From JABMQB01 sp963666575 (GTDB taxonomy: Bacteria > Bacteroidota > Bacteroidia > Bacteroidales > Prolixibacteraceae), in NCBI GenBank assembly GCA_963666575.2, contig CAXXYG010000019.1, positions 248,001 through 312,000 of the forward strand: a stretch of DNA of 64,000 nt, read 5' to 3'. The notes under the pieces are model-generated. The model saw nothing but the letters and a program-made list of their open reading frames with translations. It did no database searches and was not told where the DNA came from. The position numbers were made by a program, and so were the translations under genes. Of this stretch, positions 37,501 to 46,365 are shown piece after piece; within the stretch, counting starts at the first letter, position 1, and each line of letters opens with the position of its first letter.

Positions 37501-38823
37501 TTAGCGTTTCAGGAAAACAACTATTATTTTAATACAATACATGTTGATGCGCCAAAAATTGGTTTACAACTTCGTAGTACTAACAATAACCTTGAAATTA
37601 AAAACCTTGAAAAGATTGAACTTTATAAGTACCTTGAACCTTACCTTGATGAATTAAAAATAAAAAACCTGGAATTAAAAAATGCAAGCCTTTCTGTTAT
37701 AACCAATCAAAAGAAGCTTAATCACGACAATATAAATATTACATTCAACAACATCGAGGCTAGCTCAACCATTTATAAAAACAGGTTACTTAACTCCGAA
37801 AATATAAATGTTACTACTTTTAATCTTATAAAACATTCAAAAAATGAGCTTTATACTTTTTCAATAGATACATTAAATTATACCACGCGTTCAAAAACTA
37901 TAAGATTAGGGAATATCAATATAACACCCAAATACCCATTGAATCAATTTGCCCGTCAAATTGGAAAACAAGTTGATGTTTCAGAAGGAAAAATAAGCTA
38001 TATTTTAATGCGCGATGTTGATATCGAAAAATTAATAAAAAATAAAATACTTGAAGCAAAAGAAGTTGTTTTAGGGCCAACTGATTTAACAATTTTCAGA
38101 AATAAAAGGTTTGTATTTGATCAAAATCAGAAACCAATACTACCCAACGACCTTTTGTTTTCTATTCACGAATCATTTGTATTTGATTCAATTATTTTAT
38201 TGCCTTCCACCATTAATTATTCTGAATTGTTGGAAACATCAGATGAACCGGCAAAAATTAGTTTTACCAACGTAAAATTAAATATGGGGCAGGTAACAAA
38301 TATTAGAAAGCTGATTCAATCAAATCAAAAATTAAAAATCTCAGCTTTCAGTAATGTATTTAAGGTTGGTGAACTAAATGCAACATTTATATTTGACATG
38401 AACGACCCTGATTTTTCGCACCAGGTTACTGGTTCGTTACAACCAATGCCATTAACTTTATTAAATGGTTTAATTGAGAAAAATGCAATGATATCGGTTC
38501 AGCATGGGCAGCTAAATAGGTTCGATTTTGATTTTCGAGCCAATACTCATGAAGCAAATGGCCATCTGTATTTCGATTATGACAATTTTAAGGTCGCCAT
38601 GTTGCAATATAAAAATGATAATATTAAAGTATCAAAATTTAACTCGTTCCTTGCAAATAATTTGGTGGTCCAATCAAAAAATCCACGTGGAAAAATTTTT
38701 GAACCTGAAACTATTTTTTACAAAAGAGAAACAAACCGGTCGGTCTTGAATTTTTGGTGGAAATCGATATACAGTGGCGCAAAAAAAGCTGCAGGAATAA
38801 AAGAAAAAGAACCTTCGAAATAA
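34528..38823 (+). CDS. AsmA/YhdP-like giant membrane-anchored protein
   Basis: One N-terminal membrane helix (about residues 10-32) anchors a very long, beta-rich periplasmic body of some 1390 residues made of repeated short modules (for example DNEHEFIADSL, DNLHQLSADSI, DNVHLLQAGQI and DNKSHIINIDRL at intervals, each followed by a strand). The N-terminal region after the helix (KNLSELVAKQTNNQYNFDFKTIELDISNFSLKI) is typical of AsmA-type proteins. Such proteins are thought to form lipid-conducting grooves between inner and outer membrane. The C-terminal segment (VTGSLQPMPLTLLNGLIEKN) fits the conserved AsmA end. It is monocistronic, with an A-rich leader. Family assignment by architecture, not by a catalytic motif. 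Confidence 0.8.
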   Translation: MKQMPKIFLKFFLWMALIVVIIITALSVYVYFTAQSYLNKNLSELVAKQTNNQYNFDFKTIELDISNFSLKIIGAELKPNIEEAKKQKSNAPEKVFYSFESQEIQLKNIRIKELIKNKNFLCSNLTIVSPSLELTGQKILQKDSTNTLDLFFHELKPLFNTKLKKIQIDEIDFINANYDFYSLVGDSSKISRARNLSISIKDFTTDSAMIFNSAKLFNTEDILINMNNFETDMGDSLHVTKIDTLSYSLKSSDIWARGFHLIYKNADHTKSLYDVTVPDIYLKSKSVTSLNINDSIKIRYLEFNNAQIKFYQKKGSKELDIKDINNFDLYSLIKNQFFLIDVDSFYIKNAELQIFQNTDYTNYQQHFGNININLHDFRLDSLSNKNTGKLLHAEDLQMAITDYHLRLDDNEHEFIADSLMVSTTSNQLTAKGITIQPIEPQNANSRIDLNITCNTVSIENVNLKKLYHTRTLPTNKVEITQPIVSIQYRSDIKQKKKKDKAGLLFNLITAYLKGVYSNVVYIEKGQLKIQNLSNGRIQGFFETDFTFSLTDFSLDSTSLTNTDKFFYATNFSLDFSKYHMKLVDNLHQLSADSISISSHEVNAKIFGFHLRPVISNVTEEVLQQYNRSELYNIYIPKISLFQTNLHKAFFWKELKIARFTIENPVIYYESFTGLKENSNRLNSSEFYQLVFNYLDDISVQKLEIPDGTLTWVNHSKKGKTITVNNKFSSELLNFRFNESEIGKQKLFFSENFNFSLKNQLFKLSDNVHLLQAGQIDVSSQQKMVRFKNAVLYPDITSPDYLKLPTTFQISVPELKFSGIDIKEAYYSKHLKVSDIYINSPKFEVYSQKGKTKTLEFKGLNIPLPKTINSIAVNNIHLTGGNVIAYRTEPNKKTQYSSFLLDFEASDIALKNKEQKPKTNFYTKKITTKISDFQLILDNKSHIINIDRLFYDKIGGKINIEGFNVKPTLIDTSKNLFNISVPSLSFSGFDTDLAFQENNYYFNTIHVDAPKIGLQLRSTNNNLEIKNLEKIELYKYLEPYLDELKIKNLELKNASLSVITNQKKLNHDNINITFNNIEASSTIYKNRLLNSENINVTTFNLIKHSKNELYTFSIDTLNYTTRSKTIRLGNINITPKYPLNQFARQIGKQVDVSEGKISYILMRDVDIEKLIKNKILEAKEVVLGPTDLTIFRNKRFVFDQNQKPILPNDLLFSIHESFVFDSIILLPSTINYSELLETSDEPAKISFTNVKLNMGQVTNIRKLIQSNQKLKISAFSNVFKVGELNATFIFDMNDPDFSHQVTGSLQPMPLTLLNGLIEKNAMISVQHGQLNRFDFDFRANTHEANGHLYFDYDNFKVAMLQYKNDNIKVSKFNSFLANNLVVQSKNPRGKIFEPETIFYKRETNRSVLNFWWKSIYSGAKKAAGIKEKEPSK

Positions 38824-38922
38824 TAATTTTGAACAATGTCCAGTTAATAATGTATCTATATTAGATGTTAATTATTAAACTATCATAAAAAGAATCACGT
38901 AAATTTATATCAAATTAAAAAA

Positions 38923-40170
38923 ATGACACAAAATAAAATTTCAATATTTCTCCTGCTCCTTGTTTCTGCACTATTTGTATTTAATGCTTGTCAAGATCCT
39001 TTTACGGAGACTCCCGGAAGTGAAAATGATAAATACCTTGTTTCATTTGAACAGTACAAAACAATTTCTTTAATAGAAATACAGCTGGCATTTTCACAAT
39101 TAACAGGGCTATTCCCTGATACAAATATTGATGATTTAATTGATGCTATTGAATTTAGCACCCGCATTTTCAAAGTTAAATATAACACAACATTTCAGGG
39201 TGAAGCCAAAATTGCTTCGGGTATTGTTTGTATTCCTATTGGTGAAGGGCCATTCCCTTTATTAAGTTATCAGAATGGTACTAATACTTTACATAGCGAA
39301 GCTCCCAGTGTAAATCCGGATAGGGAACTGTACTTGTTCCTTGAATCGGTTTCGTCAGCCGGATTTGTTATTGTAGTGGCCGATTACCTTGGATTTGGAG
39401 AGTCAGACGACATGATTCACCCATACCTGGATAAAGAATCGAGCGTACAACCGGTTGCAGATTTATTAATGGCAACCAAGGAATTGGCTGCTTCACATAA
39501 TTTAAAAGCAAATATTAGTGATGATTTGTATATTTCGGGGTATTCTCAGGGAGGATGGCTAACCCTTGCTTTACAAAAAGAGATGGAAACAAACTATACC
39601 AATGAATTTAACCTAAAAGCCAGTGCATGTGGAGCAGGCCCTTACAATTTATTTTATATAAATAATCACGTTCAAAACCTGTCTGATTATCCCATGCCCT
39701 ATTTTCTTGGGTACATGTTAAATACATATTCGTCGCTTGGTTATATTACTAATCCGTTATCCGAAATTATTAATGAACCATATGCTTCAAAAATCCCGAC
39801 TTTATATGACGGTACTAAAACCGGTGATGAAATTAATGATGAATTAACAACCTCAGTTTCCGAACTATTTACTGAAGACTATCGGAATAATTACCTTGCA
39901 GGGCAAAAATATTCATCGGTACGAACTACATTAATGTCGAATAGCATTGAAGCCTGGAATATCTCCACGCCACTTTTATTAATACATGGAGGTAGTGATT
40001 CATTTGTCCCCCCACAAGTTACATTAAACATGTATCAGGATATGATTTCGTTGGGTGTAAGCGAAACAATGATTCAAAAAGAAATAATTCCCAATACCGA
40101 CCATTCTGGTGGAATTATTCCTTCAGGAATTGCTTCGATTAAATGGTTTTTAGATATAAAAAACAATTAA
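38923..40170 (+). CDS. Alpha/beta-hydrolase lipoprotein (lipase/esterase-like)
   Basis: A lipoprotein signal ends with VFNAC (Cys22). The hydrolase fold shows GVIC-type strands (IASGIVCIPIGEGPFPLLSYQNG split), the nucleophile elbow GYSQG, a late acid-loop LLIHGGSDSFVPP and a histidine in NTDHSGG. This is the pattern of secreted lipase-like or polysaccharide-deacylating esterases. It acts on the outside of a membrane on an ester that cannot be named here. It is separated by one base from the stop of the convergent glycogen synthase gene. Confidence 0.88.
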   Translation: MTQNKISIFLLLLVSALFVFNACQDPFTETPGSENDKYLVSFEQYKTISLIEIQLAFSQLTGLFPDTNIDDLIDAIEFSTRIFKVKYNTTFQGEAKIASGIVCIPIGEGPFPLLSYQNGTNTLHSEAPSVNPDRELYLFLESVSSAGFVIVVADYLGFGESDDMIHPYLDKESSVQPVADLLMATKELAASHNLKANISDDLYISGYSQGGWLTLALQKEMETNYTNEFNLKASACGAGPYNLFYINNHVQNLSDYPMPYFLGYMLNTYSSLGYITNPLSEIINEPYASKIPTLYDGTKTGDEINDELTTSVSELFTEDYRNNYLAGQKYSSVRTTLMSNSIEAWNISTPLLLIHGGSDSFVPPQVTLNMYQDMISLGVSETMIQKEIIPNTDHSGGIIPSGIASIKWFLDIKNN

Positions 40171-40171
40171 T

Positions 40172-42013
40172 CTACAACAAAGCCTTTTCATAAGCTTCAT
40201 CATAATATTTCCGCAGGTTACTCCATCCAAACTGTAATGCAGCTTCTTCTGATTTATACCGAAGGCCTATTCGTTCTCTGCGGTCTTGCTTAACAAATGC
40301 AAAAAGTATGTTTGCTAATTCTTCAGCTGAATCGTTAAAACTCCTGAATTTTCGTTTTGTAATAAACATCCCGTTTACTTCATGATTCGGGACATTGTTT
40401 ATTACGTAATCGCCAAACCCCGACAAATCGCTTGTAACCGATGGAATACCACTGGCAAGGCACTCAAGTGGCGTATACCCCCAAGGTTCGTAATAACTCG
40501 GGAAAATGCCCAGGTGGCACCCCCTGACGAACTGATTGTAATCCATACGGAACAATGGATTTGATGCAGATATAAAATCAGGATGGTATACAATCTTTAC
40601 TTTGTCATCCTTATAATTCAACAAATTTGCAGTCCGTAAATAATTCAGAATATCGTCTTTATTATCGTCAATCAAATTATGTGTAACAACAGTTGGCATT
40701 TGTTTTGATTTCCAACCTTGAATAAACCGCCTTAATTTAAGCCGGTCGTAATCATCCACCATTTTATTTAATTCAGGGAATTCATATTTGCCATCATTCG
40801 ATGTAATATTCTCATACAGCCTTTTGCCAACTTGTTCCTGAATATCTTCGCAAACATTTTGAATTTCTTCCATTTGAGCCCTTGAATGTAGGACTTCGGC
40901 ATTAAATGAATGAAATGGTTGTTTGGTAACAAAAAAAGTTACTACTGTCCTGTCGATATTTGCTTCTTTCATTTTCCAGTTAAGCCTGGCTAATGCTTCA
41001 AGAGTTAAATCATACCCTTTATTATGGTATTCATACCTTCCCGAAGTAAAAAAATAAATTGTATTATCGAGGTCGAAGGAATAACTTTGAAAAAAATGCC
41101 CCCTGACAAACTCATGAATTTTTTCTTTAAAATCCATGTGCATTGTTTGTACATGGTGTAACACTTCAAATCGTTTAACATTTATACCATTGGGTAAAAT
41201 CACATCGGGTTTTCTTCCTAATAAATGTTCACATTCCATTGCAGTTACATCACTCACAGTTGTAAAAACATGGGCTCCATGTGCAGCTGCCCTTTCGAAC
41301 TGAGCTATGGGTAAAACATTAAATCTTTTTGCTTCGGCTTCCCAATTGTAATTTGATAAATTTTTATAAAAATTGGGATCGTTCATTGCCAGATACCTGC
41401 CAATTAATGTTGCATGGGTTGTAAAAACAATTTTCACATCCAGGTTCTCCCTGCGTAATTCGGGGATTGGCACTCCAGCCATCCATTCGTGAAAATGCGC
41501 AATAATATTTGCATCCAATAACTTGTGGTAATGAAGGACTTTAAAAAACTCTTCAACCATATACCCAAAAGCGGTTACCTGATTATAAAGGACATTATCG
41601 GCAGGTAATTCTATGGCATGATGCTCCCATAGTTCATATTTAATTTCGTTTAACCGTGAAAAAGCAGATTCAATATTAAATAAAATAACTTTTGGCCTTC
41701 CTGAAATCAACCAGTTTCCATAATATATATCCAGTCCCCCATTTTTAAGTATCTGAGCTGCTTTAAAAATCGGATCGGTTTCATCATATATTGGGTCAAA
41801 TACAGCAGATACCTGTTCTTCGAAATATGGGCCAATAAGGCAATAATTTTCAGTGCCCCATTTTTCAATTACTGAAGGTACTTTTGAACGAATTACTGTA
41901 TAAATTCCTCCTACCTGATTACATACTTCCCAGGCACATTCAAAAAGAAATTCAGATTTAGAACTATCATTGGGCTTATTATTGCTTTTTATTTCCATAA
42001 TTTGGCTGTTCAT
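40172..42013 (-). CDS. GT3 (eukaryote-type) glycogen synthase
   Basis: The start ECAWEVCNQVGGIYTVIRSK is the diagnostic UDP/ADP-glucose-binding loop of GT3 glycogen synthases. HFHEWMAGVPIP, VFTTHATLIGRYLA, TVSDVTAMECEHLLGR, PNGINVKRFEVLH and the C-terminal FPSYYEPWGYTPLECLASGIPSVTSD-type block (split) follow in the order expected. Length 613 fits. It adds glucose to glycogen in the cytoplasm. The enzyme type is common in Bacteroidota, which use it in place of the GT5 GlgA. It is transcribed alone; an alternative start five codons in (MEIKSN) is possible. Confidence 0.95.
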   Translation of the reverse strand: MNSQIMEIKSNNKPNDSSKSEFLFECAWEVCNQVGGIYTVIRSKVPSVIEKWGTENYCLIGPYFEEQVSAVFDPIYDETDPIFKAAQILKNGGLDIYYGNWLISGRPKVILFNIESAFSRLNEIKYELWEHHAIELPADNVLYNQVTAFGYMVEEFFKVLHYHKLLDANIIAHFHEWMAGVPIPELRRENLDVKIVFTTHATLIGRYLAMNDPNFYKNLSNYNWEAEAKRFNVLPIAQFERAAAHGAHVFTTVSDVTAMECEHLLGRKPDVILPNGINVKRFEVLHHVQTMHMDFKEKIHEFVRGHFFQSYSFDLDNTIYFFTSGRYEYHNKGYDLTLEALARLNWKMKEANIDRTVVTFFVTKQPFHSFNAEVLHSRAQMEEIQNVCEDIQEQVGKRLYENITSNDGKYEFPELNKMVDDYDRLKLRRFIQGWKSKQMPTVVTHNLIDDNKDDILNYLRTANLLNYKDDKVKIVYHPDFISASNPLFRMDYNQFVRGCHLGIFPSYYEPWGYTPLECLASGIPSVTSDLSGFGDYVINNVPNHEVNGMFITKRKFRSFNDSAEELANILFAFVKQDRRERIGLRYKSEEAALQFGWSNLRKYYDEAYEKALL

Positions 42014-42171
42014 CTACAATTTTACTTTACAACTTTTGATAAATATAGAATTAAAGGAAAAGCAAAACAACTTTAAAATCCTGTTTTATAAAAATATTTA
42101 TTGCTATTGTTCAAACTCCCGGTTAGGTAATTGGCTTTAATTTATATTCCGACAAACAAATCACATTTATG

Positions 42172-42216
42172 AAAAAAAAAAAACGGTTGCCTAAAAAGAA
42201 CTTTTATAAGGCAACC
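42172..42216 (-). terminator. Strong intrinsic terminator after first plug-only gene
   Basis: On the minus strand the stem GGTTGCCT (42216-42209) pairs with AGGCAACC (42192-42185), and the 3' arm is followed by a G and then a run of ten or more T. It lies about 45 bases past the stop at 42263. Confidence 0.85.
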
Positions 42217-42262
42217 ACTTAATATATTTATCAAACACAATTTTCTACATACTCTGAATCGT

Positions 42263-42940
42263 TTATTCAATGTCTTTTTTAGTTTCTATTACTAACACAC
42301 CATTTGATCCCCTGGATCCATAGATTGCGGCCGAAGTGCCTTTTAACAGATCGATACTTTTAACATGATTAGGGCGAATTCCACTTAAATCACCAACCGG
42401 TATTCCATCAACAATTATTAATGCACTGTTAGAGAGAGTAAACGAGCCTTTTCCCCTAACAATAATATCTGTTCCTGAAATCTGAACCCCGGCAAACCTT
42501 CCTTTAATTAATTCATAAATATCTTTGTATTGCGAGAAGTCGGTATCACTTCTTCTTAACGAAGCAGTTGCAGTTACTTTATCTTTTTCAGAAATATGGC
42601 CGTACCCAACCGCAACCATAACACTTTCTTCGTTAGGTTTAAGTTTTAAATTAATTAAAGCCACTTTTGTTTTAGGAGTTAATTTTACCCTGCTTTTTAT
42701 AAATCCCCGGGCCGATACTACAATTTTATCATCGGGCATACATTCTATTTCAAAATTCCCAAACTCATCGGTAAAAGTTTCAACTTTTGAACTTTTTACC
42801 AGAATGGAAGCTTTCATTATTGCAATACTATCATAAGCAGTCACATAACCTTTAACGATTCGTTTTTGCCCATTTGCATTGTTAGAAAAAATCACACTTA
42901 CCACAAACGCTATTACTATTAATAAAGATACTTTTTTCAT
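42263..42940 (-). CDS. Barrel-less TonB-plug protein, copy 1
   Basis: A signal peptide (residues 1-24, ending NANGQ) precedes a carboxypeptidase-regulatory-like domain (KRIVKGYVTAYDSIAIMKAS, about 25-100) and then the SusC-type linker MVAVGYGHISEKDKVTATAS and a complete plug domain with GRFAGVQISGTDIIVRGKG, ALIIVDGIPVGD and AAIYGSRGSNGVLVIETKK. In SusC-family transporters a barrel of about 700 residues would follow, but here the protein stops at once (225 residues). It is the first of three tandem paralogues and has its own strong terminator. Because length and end point are the same in all three, it is not a simple truncation. Function unknown. Confidence 0.88.
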   Translation of the reverse strand: MKKVSLLIVIAFVVSVIFSNNANGQKRIVKGYVTAYDSIAIMKASILVKSSKVETFTDEFGNFEIECMPDDKIVVSARGFIKSRVKLTPKTKVALINLKLKPNEESVMVAVGYGHISEKDKVTATASLRRSDTDFSQYKDIYELIKGRFAGVQISGTDIIVRGKGSFTLSNSALIIVDGIPVGDLSGIRPNHVKSIDLLKGTSAAIYGSRGSNGVLVIETKKDIE

Positions 42941-43248
42941 CGTTTATTTTTTTAGATAAATATCAAAGAAGTTTTTTTAATAAAAATTATGTTACGAAAT
43001 ACTATTGGTACATATTGCGTTTAACTAATGACAATTACCAATTGTAATACCCTTACTACAGGTTATACAAGATTGGATTTTTATTCTAAATTTCCCAAAT
43101 CACACAATAGAAGCTATTATAAACACTTTCTTCTTTTTCCAAATCAGAGAATACTCAAATTCAGAAGTATTCATTCATAAAAAGTCCCACCCAAAAAGGG
43201 AAAAATTTTATTCTCTATTGAGAGAATTTATCATAAATAGTAAACCAC
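42941..43248. other. Intergenic between plug-only genes
   Basis: This holds the leader of copy 1 and, at its right end, a terminator-like hairpin for copy 2 (43201-43227). No ORF and no full promoter box were found. Confidence 0.4.
43201..43227 (-). terminator. Weak terminator-like hairpin after plug-only copy 2
   Basis: A 7-bp stem (ATTCTCT at 43210-43216 with AGAGAAT at 43221-43227) is followed on the minus strand by AAAATTTTT. It lies 22 bases past the stop at 43249. Confidence 0.45.
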
Positions 43249-43935
43249 TTAATAGTCATCACCTCTTTTTGTTTCAATAAGTACTACACCATTTGACCCA
43301 CGAGAACCATAAATAGCGGCACTGCCATCTTTTAATATATCAATACTTTTAATATTGGTTGGAGATAATGCACTTAGGACTCCTGACCCTACAGTTATGC
43401 CATCAACTACTATTAAAGCAGCACTTGACAAGTTAATTGAATTTTGACCTCTGATAATAATATCGGTACCCGAAACCTGAACACCGGCAAACCTACCTCT
43501 AATTAAATCGTAAACATTAGTGTACATCGAAAAATCCATGCCATCATTTTTCATTGAAGAAACAGCCATTAATTTATCCTTATCAGCAACATGGCCATAC
43601 CCAACTGCTACCATAGCACTTTTAGGAGTATTTTTAAGTTTTAAATTAATTAAAGCCAATTTAATTGAGGGCGTTAATTTTACATTCTGACTGACAAATC
43701 CTCCGGCCGATACCTTAAGTTTATCTTTGGGTAAACACATCACTTCAAAACGTCCATTTTCATCGGTAAAAACCTTAACCTTTAAGCTTTTTACCAATAC
43801 GGATGCCTTCATTAGCGCTATGCTATCAAAGGTAGTTACCAAACCTTTGACCATTCGTTCTTGGGAGGTTGATGTATTAGCAACCAGAAAAGTTGCAATA
43901 ATCACTATTAAAAATAACGGGGATACTTTTTTCAT
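43249..43935 (-). CDS. Barrel-less TonB-plug protein, copy 2
   Basis: Same plan as its neighbours: signal peptide (ending TSTSQ), carboxypeptidase-regulatory-like domain (ERMVKGLVTTFDSIALMKAS; FTDENGRFEVMCLPKDK), MVAVGYGHVADKDKLMAVSS, then a plug ending AAIYGSRGSNGVVLIETKRG and a stop at residue 228. It is much closer to copy 3 than to copy 1 (shared LPKDK, LKNTPKSAMVAVGYGHV, YDLIRGRFAGVQVSGT, SIDILKDGSAAIYGSRG). It lies 232 bases from copy 3 and 308 from copy 1, so each may have its own promoter. Confidence 0.88.
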   Translation of the reverse strand: MKKVSPLFLIVIIATFLVANTSTSQERMVKGLVTTFDSIALMKASVLVKSLKVKVFTDENGRFEVMCLPKDKLKVSAGGFVSQNVKLTPSIKLALINLKLKNTPKSAMVAVGYGHVADKDKLMAVSSMKNDGMDFSMYTNVYDLIRGRFAGVQVSGTDIIIRGQNSINLSSAALIVVDGITVGSGVLSALSPTNIKSIDILKDGSAAIYGSRGSNGVVLIETKRGDDY

Positions 43936-44167
43936 GGTAATATTTATTTAGGTAAAAAAATATAATTTTATGACTTTACTCAACACGATGTTAAATGATT
44001 CATTTTAACCTATAACATTCAATGTTTTAATAAAGACAATTACTCACTATTTTTCCCCTACTGTACTAAATTTAAAATTCCACAAAACTGCTTTATAAAA
44101 AAACAGAACAACTATACTATAAGCTGTTTAATTAAAGTAACAACAAAAGGTATCCTATTTAAGATAA

Positions 44168-44848
44168 TTAATCATCTGCTTTTTTTGTTTCAATCAGGAC
44201 TACACCATTTGCTCCACGTGAGCCATAAATGGCAGCACTTCCATCTTTTAAGATATCAATACTTTTGATTTCAGTTGGAGATAATGAGCTAAGTGTGCTC
44301 GATGAAACTGTTATTCCATCGAGAATAATTAAGGCACTGCTTGAAAGAGAAAATGAATTGGTGCCTCTGATAATAATTTCAGTACCAGAAACCTGGACGC
44401 CTGCAAAACGCCCGCGTATTAAATCATAAACACTAGTATACTGGGAAAAATCGACATCGTTGCTTTTCATCGATGAAACAGCCATCAGCTTTTCTTTATC
44501 AGTCACATGGCCATATCCTACAGCCACCATGGCACTTTTAGGAGTATTCTTAAGTTTTAAGTTAACCAACGCCATTTTAATTTCGGGTGTCAACCTTACA
44601 TTTTGTGTTATAAAACCTCCGGCCGAAACCTTTATTTTATCTTTTGGCAAACACAGAACCTCAAAATTCCCTTGTTCATCAGTAAATACTTCAACCTTGG
44701 AACTTTTGACCACAACAGAAGCCTTTATTAATGCAATACTATCAAAAGTAGTTACATATCCTTTGATTAACCGCTCTTGCCCAAAGGAATTACATACAAA
44801 TACAATACTTATGGTGATTAGAAATAAACATGAGGGAATTATTTTCAT
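44168..44848 (-). CDS. Barrel-less TonB-plug protein, copy 3
   Basis: Signal peptide (ending CNSFGQ), carboxypeptidase-regulatory-like domain (ERLIKGYVTTFDSIALIKAS), MVAVGYGHVTDKEKLMAVSS and a plug ending AAIYGSRGANGVVLIETKK, total 226 residues. No barrel follows, and the downstream 230 bases contain no continuation in any frame. It may occupy or compete for a SusC-like barrel, contact TonB, or act as a free periplasmic domain; all of this is inference. Upstream it faces the aldose epimerase terminator at 44915-44971. Confidence 0.88.
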   Translation of the reverse strand: MKIIPSCLFLITISIVFVCNSFGQERLIKGYVTTFDSIALIKASVVVKSSKVEVFTDEQGNFEVLCLPKDKIKVSAGGFITQNVRLTPEIKMALVNLKLKNTPKSAMVAVGYGHVTDKEKLMAVSSMKSNDVDFSQYTSVYDLIRGRFAGVQVSGTEIIIRGTNSFSLSSSALIILDGITVSSSTLSSLSPTEIKSIDILKDGSAAIYGSRGANGVVLIETKKADD

Positions 44849-44914
44849 GATGAATTATTTTTGGTTTTTTATTTAGGTCACAAAAATCAAACCAAAATTC
44901 ATACATATAATAAA

Positions 44915-44971
44915 CCTAATTAAAATATTGTATTAATATATGTGTAGATTAAATATAATATTTTAATTAGG
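44915..44971 (-). terminator. Long AT-rich inverted repeat after the epimerase gene
   Basis: A perfect 15-bp inverted repeat (arm CCTAATTAAAATATT at 44915-44929, partner at 44957-44971) with a 27-base loop starts 11 bases after the epimerase stop. On the minus strand it is followed by TTTATTATATG. It is most likely a terminator, though the stem is AT-rich. Confidence 0.5.
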
Positions 44972-44981
44972 CTAAACAAGC

Positions 44982-46139
44982 TTACTTCTCGACAGTAATT
45001 TTTATGACTGTTTTTGTCTGGTATTTTTCACCAGGATTTAAAATAATACTTGGAAATTCAGGCTGATTAGGGGCATCAGGACTGTGTTGTGTTTCTAAGG
45101 CAAGTGATTCCCTGAATTTATATGGTTTGCCTGAGTTGCCAATATCGCTACCATCCATAAAATTTCCACCATAAAATTGAATGGCAGGTTCCAGGGTATA
45201 AATTTCTAATTTACGTCCGCTAACTGGTTCAACAACTGAAGCAGCAAAACTCATATTACCTTCTTCCTTATTTAAAACAAAATTATGGTCATAACCCAAT
45301 CCATTTTGTAATTGAACATTTTCGGCCTGTTGATCTAAGTCGGCTCCAATTGCTTTTCCGCTTCTAAAATCAAAAGGAGTACCTTCAACAGCTTCATTTT
45401 CACCGAAAGGGATTAACGTTGAATCGACAGGTGTATACATATCTGCATTTATTGTCAGAATGTGGTCATTAATTGTTCCATTTCCTTCGCCTGCCAAATT
45501 AAAAAAGGCATGATTGGTTAAATTAACCGGTGTACTTTTATCAGTTGTAGCACTATAACTTATTTCCAACTCATTGTCATCATTCAATAAATAAGTTACT
45601 TCGGCAGATAAATTTCCGGGGTAACCCATTTCACCATCTTCCGACAAATACGAAAGGACAATGGAGTTTTTTGTTACCTCTTTTACATCCCAAACAACGT
45701 TATGAAATCCACCGGGGCCACCATGTAAGTGGTTGGCACCATTATTTAATGGTAAAGTATATTCAATTCCATCGAGATTAAATTTGCCTTTAGCAATACG
45801 GTTTCCAACACGGCCAATTAAAGCTCCATGAAATACTTCATTGGCATTCAAGTATCCTTCAATGCTGTTGAATCCCAATACAATATCAGCCATTTCACCA
45901 TTTTTTCCAGGGCAGTATAAACCTACAATACGCCCGCCATAATTGGTGATCGCTATTTCTAATCCATTGGCATTTTTAAAATGATAAAGTCCGGTTTGTT
46001 TGCCATTAATTTCTTTAACGAACTGTTTAGAATCCAGTTTACAAAAATCTTTGTCAACTTTTTTAGGCTGTGCACAAGCTGTTAATACCAAAACTACTGC
46101 AAAAATTAATAAAAGGTTTAAATTCTTTTTCATGAGCAT
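44982..46139 (-). CDS. galM: Aldose 1-epimerase lipoprotein (GalM family)
   Basis: A lipoprotein signal (LTACAQP; start at ATG 46139 or two codons later) precedes a GalM fold: NGLEIAITNYGGRIVGLYCPGK, HGALIGRVGNRIAKGKF, LNNGANHLHGGPGGFHNVVWD, and the catalytic part VNLTNHAFFNLAGEGNG with its conserved His, then the C-terminal ALETQHSPDAPNQPEFPS with the catalytic-base region. It interconverts alpha and beta anomers of hexoses, here outside the cytoplasm, helping uptake of free sugars. It is transcribed alone. Confidence 0.95.
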   Translation of the reverse strand: MLMKKNLNLLLIFAVVLVLTACAQPKKVDKDFCKLDSKQFVKEINGKQTGLYHFKNANGLEIAITNYGGRIVGLYCPGKNGEMADIVLGFNSIEGYLNANEVFHGALIGRVGNRIAKGKFNLDGIEYTLPLNNGANHLHGGPGGFHNVVWDVKEVTKNSIVLSYLSEDGEMGYPGNLSAEVTYLLNDDNELEISYSATTDKSTPVNLTNHAFFNLAGEGNGTINDHILTINADMYTPVDSTLIPFGENEAVEGTPFDFRSGKAIGADLDQQAENVQLQNGLGYDHNFVLNKEEGNMSFAASVVEPVSGRKLEIYTLEPAIQFYGGNFMDGSDIGNSGKPYKFRESLALETQHSPDAPNQPEFPSIILNPGEKYQTKTVIKITVEK

Positions 46140-46365
46140 TAAATATTTTACTGAATATAGTTAAAACAAAAAATTACAGAGTAATAATATAAAATAATAC
46201 ATTAAAGCAAACGAATATACTCATAACAAAATACAATTAAATTATAAGTGTTGAAAAAACGCTAAAAAAATATTGACTAATAATATATTTGACTTTGCCA
46301 GTCATACAATGTAAAAGACACTGTTTTAATCCCAACAGCCCACTCTTTAACTGATCCTCTGCCAA

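Noticed and set aside
46290..46304. TGACT/AGTCA hairpin downstream of the epimerase leader
   Set aside because: Only 5 bp of stem and no U-run.
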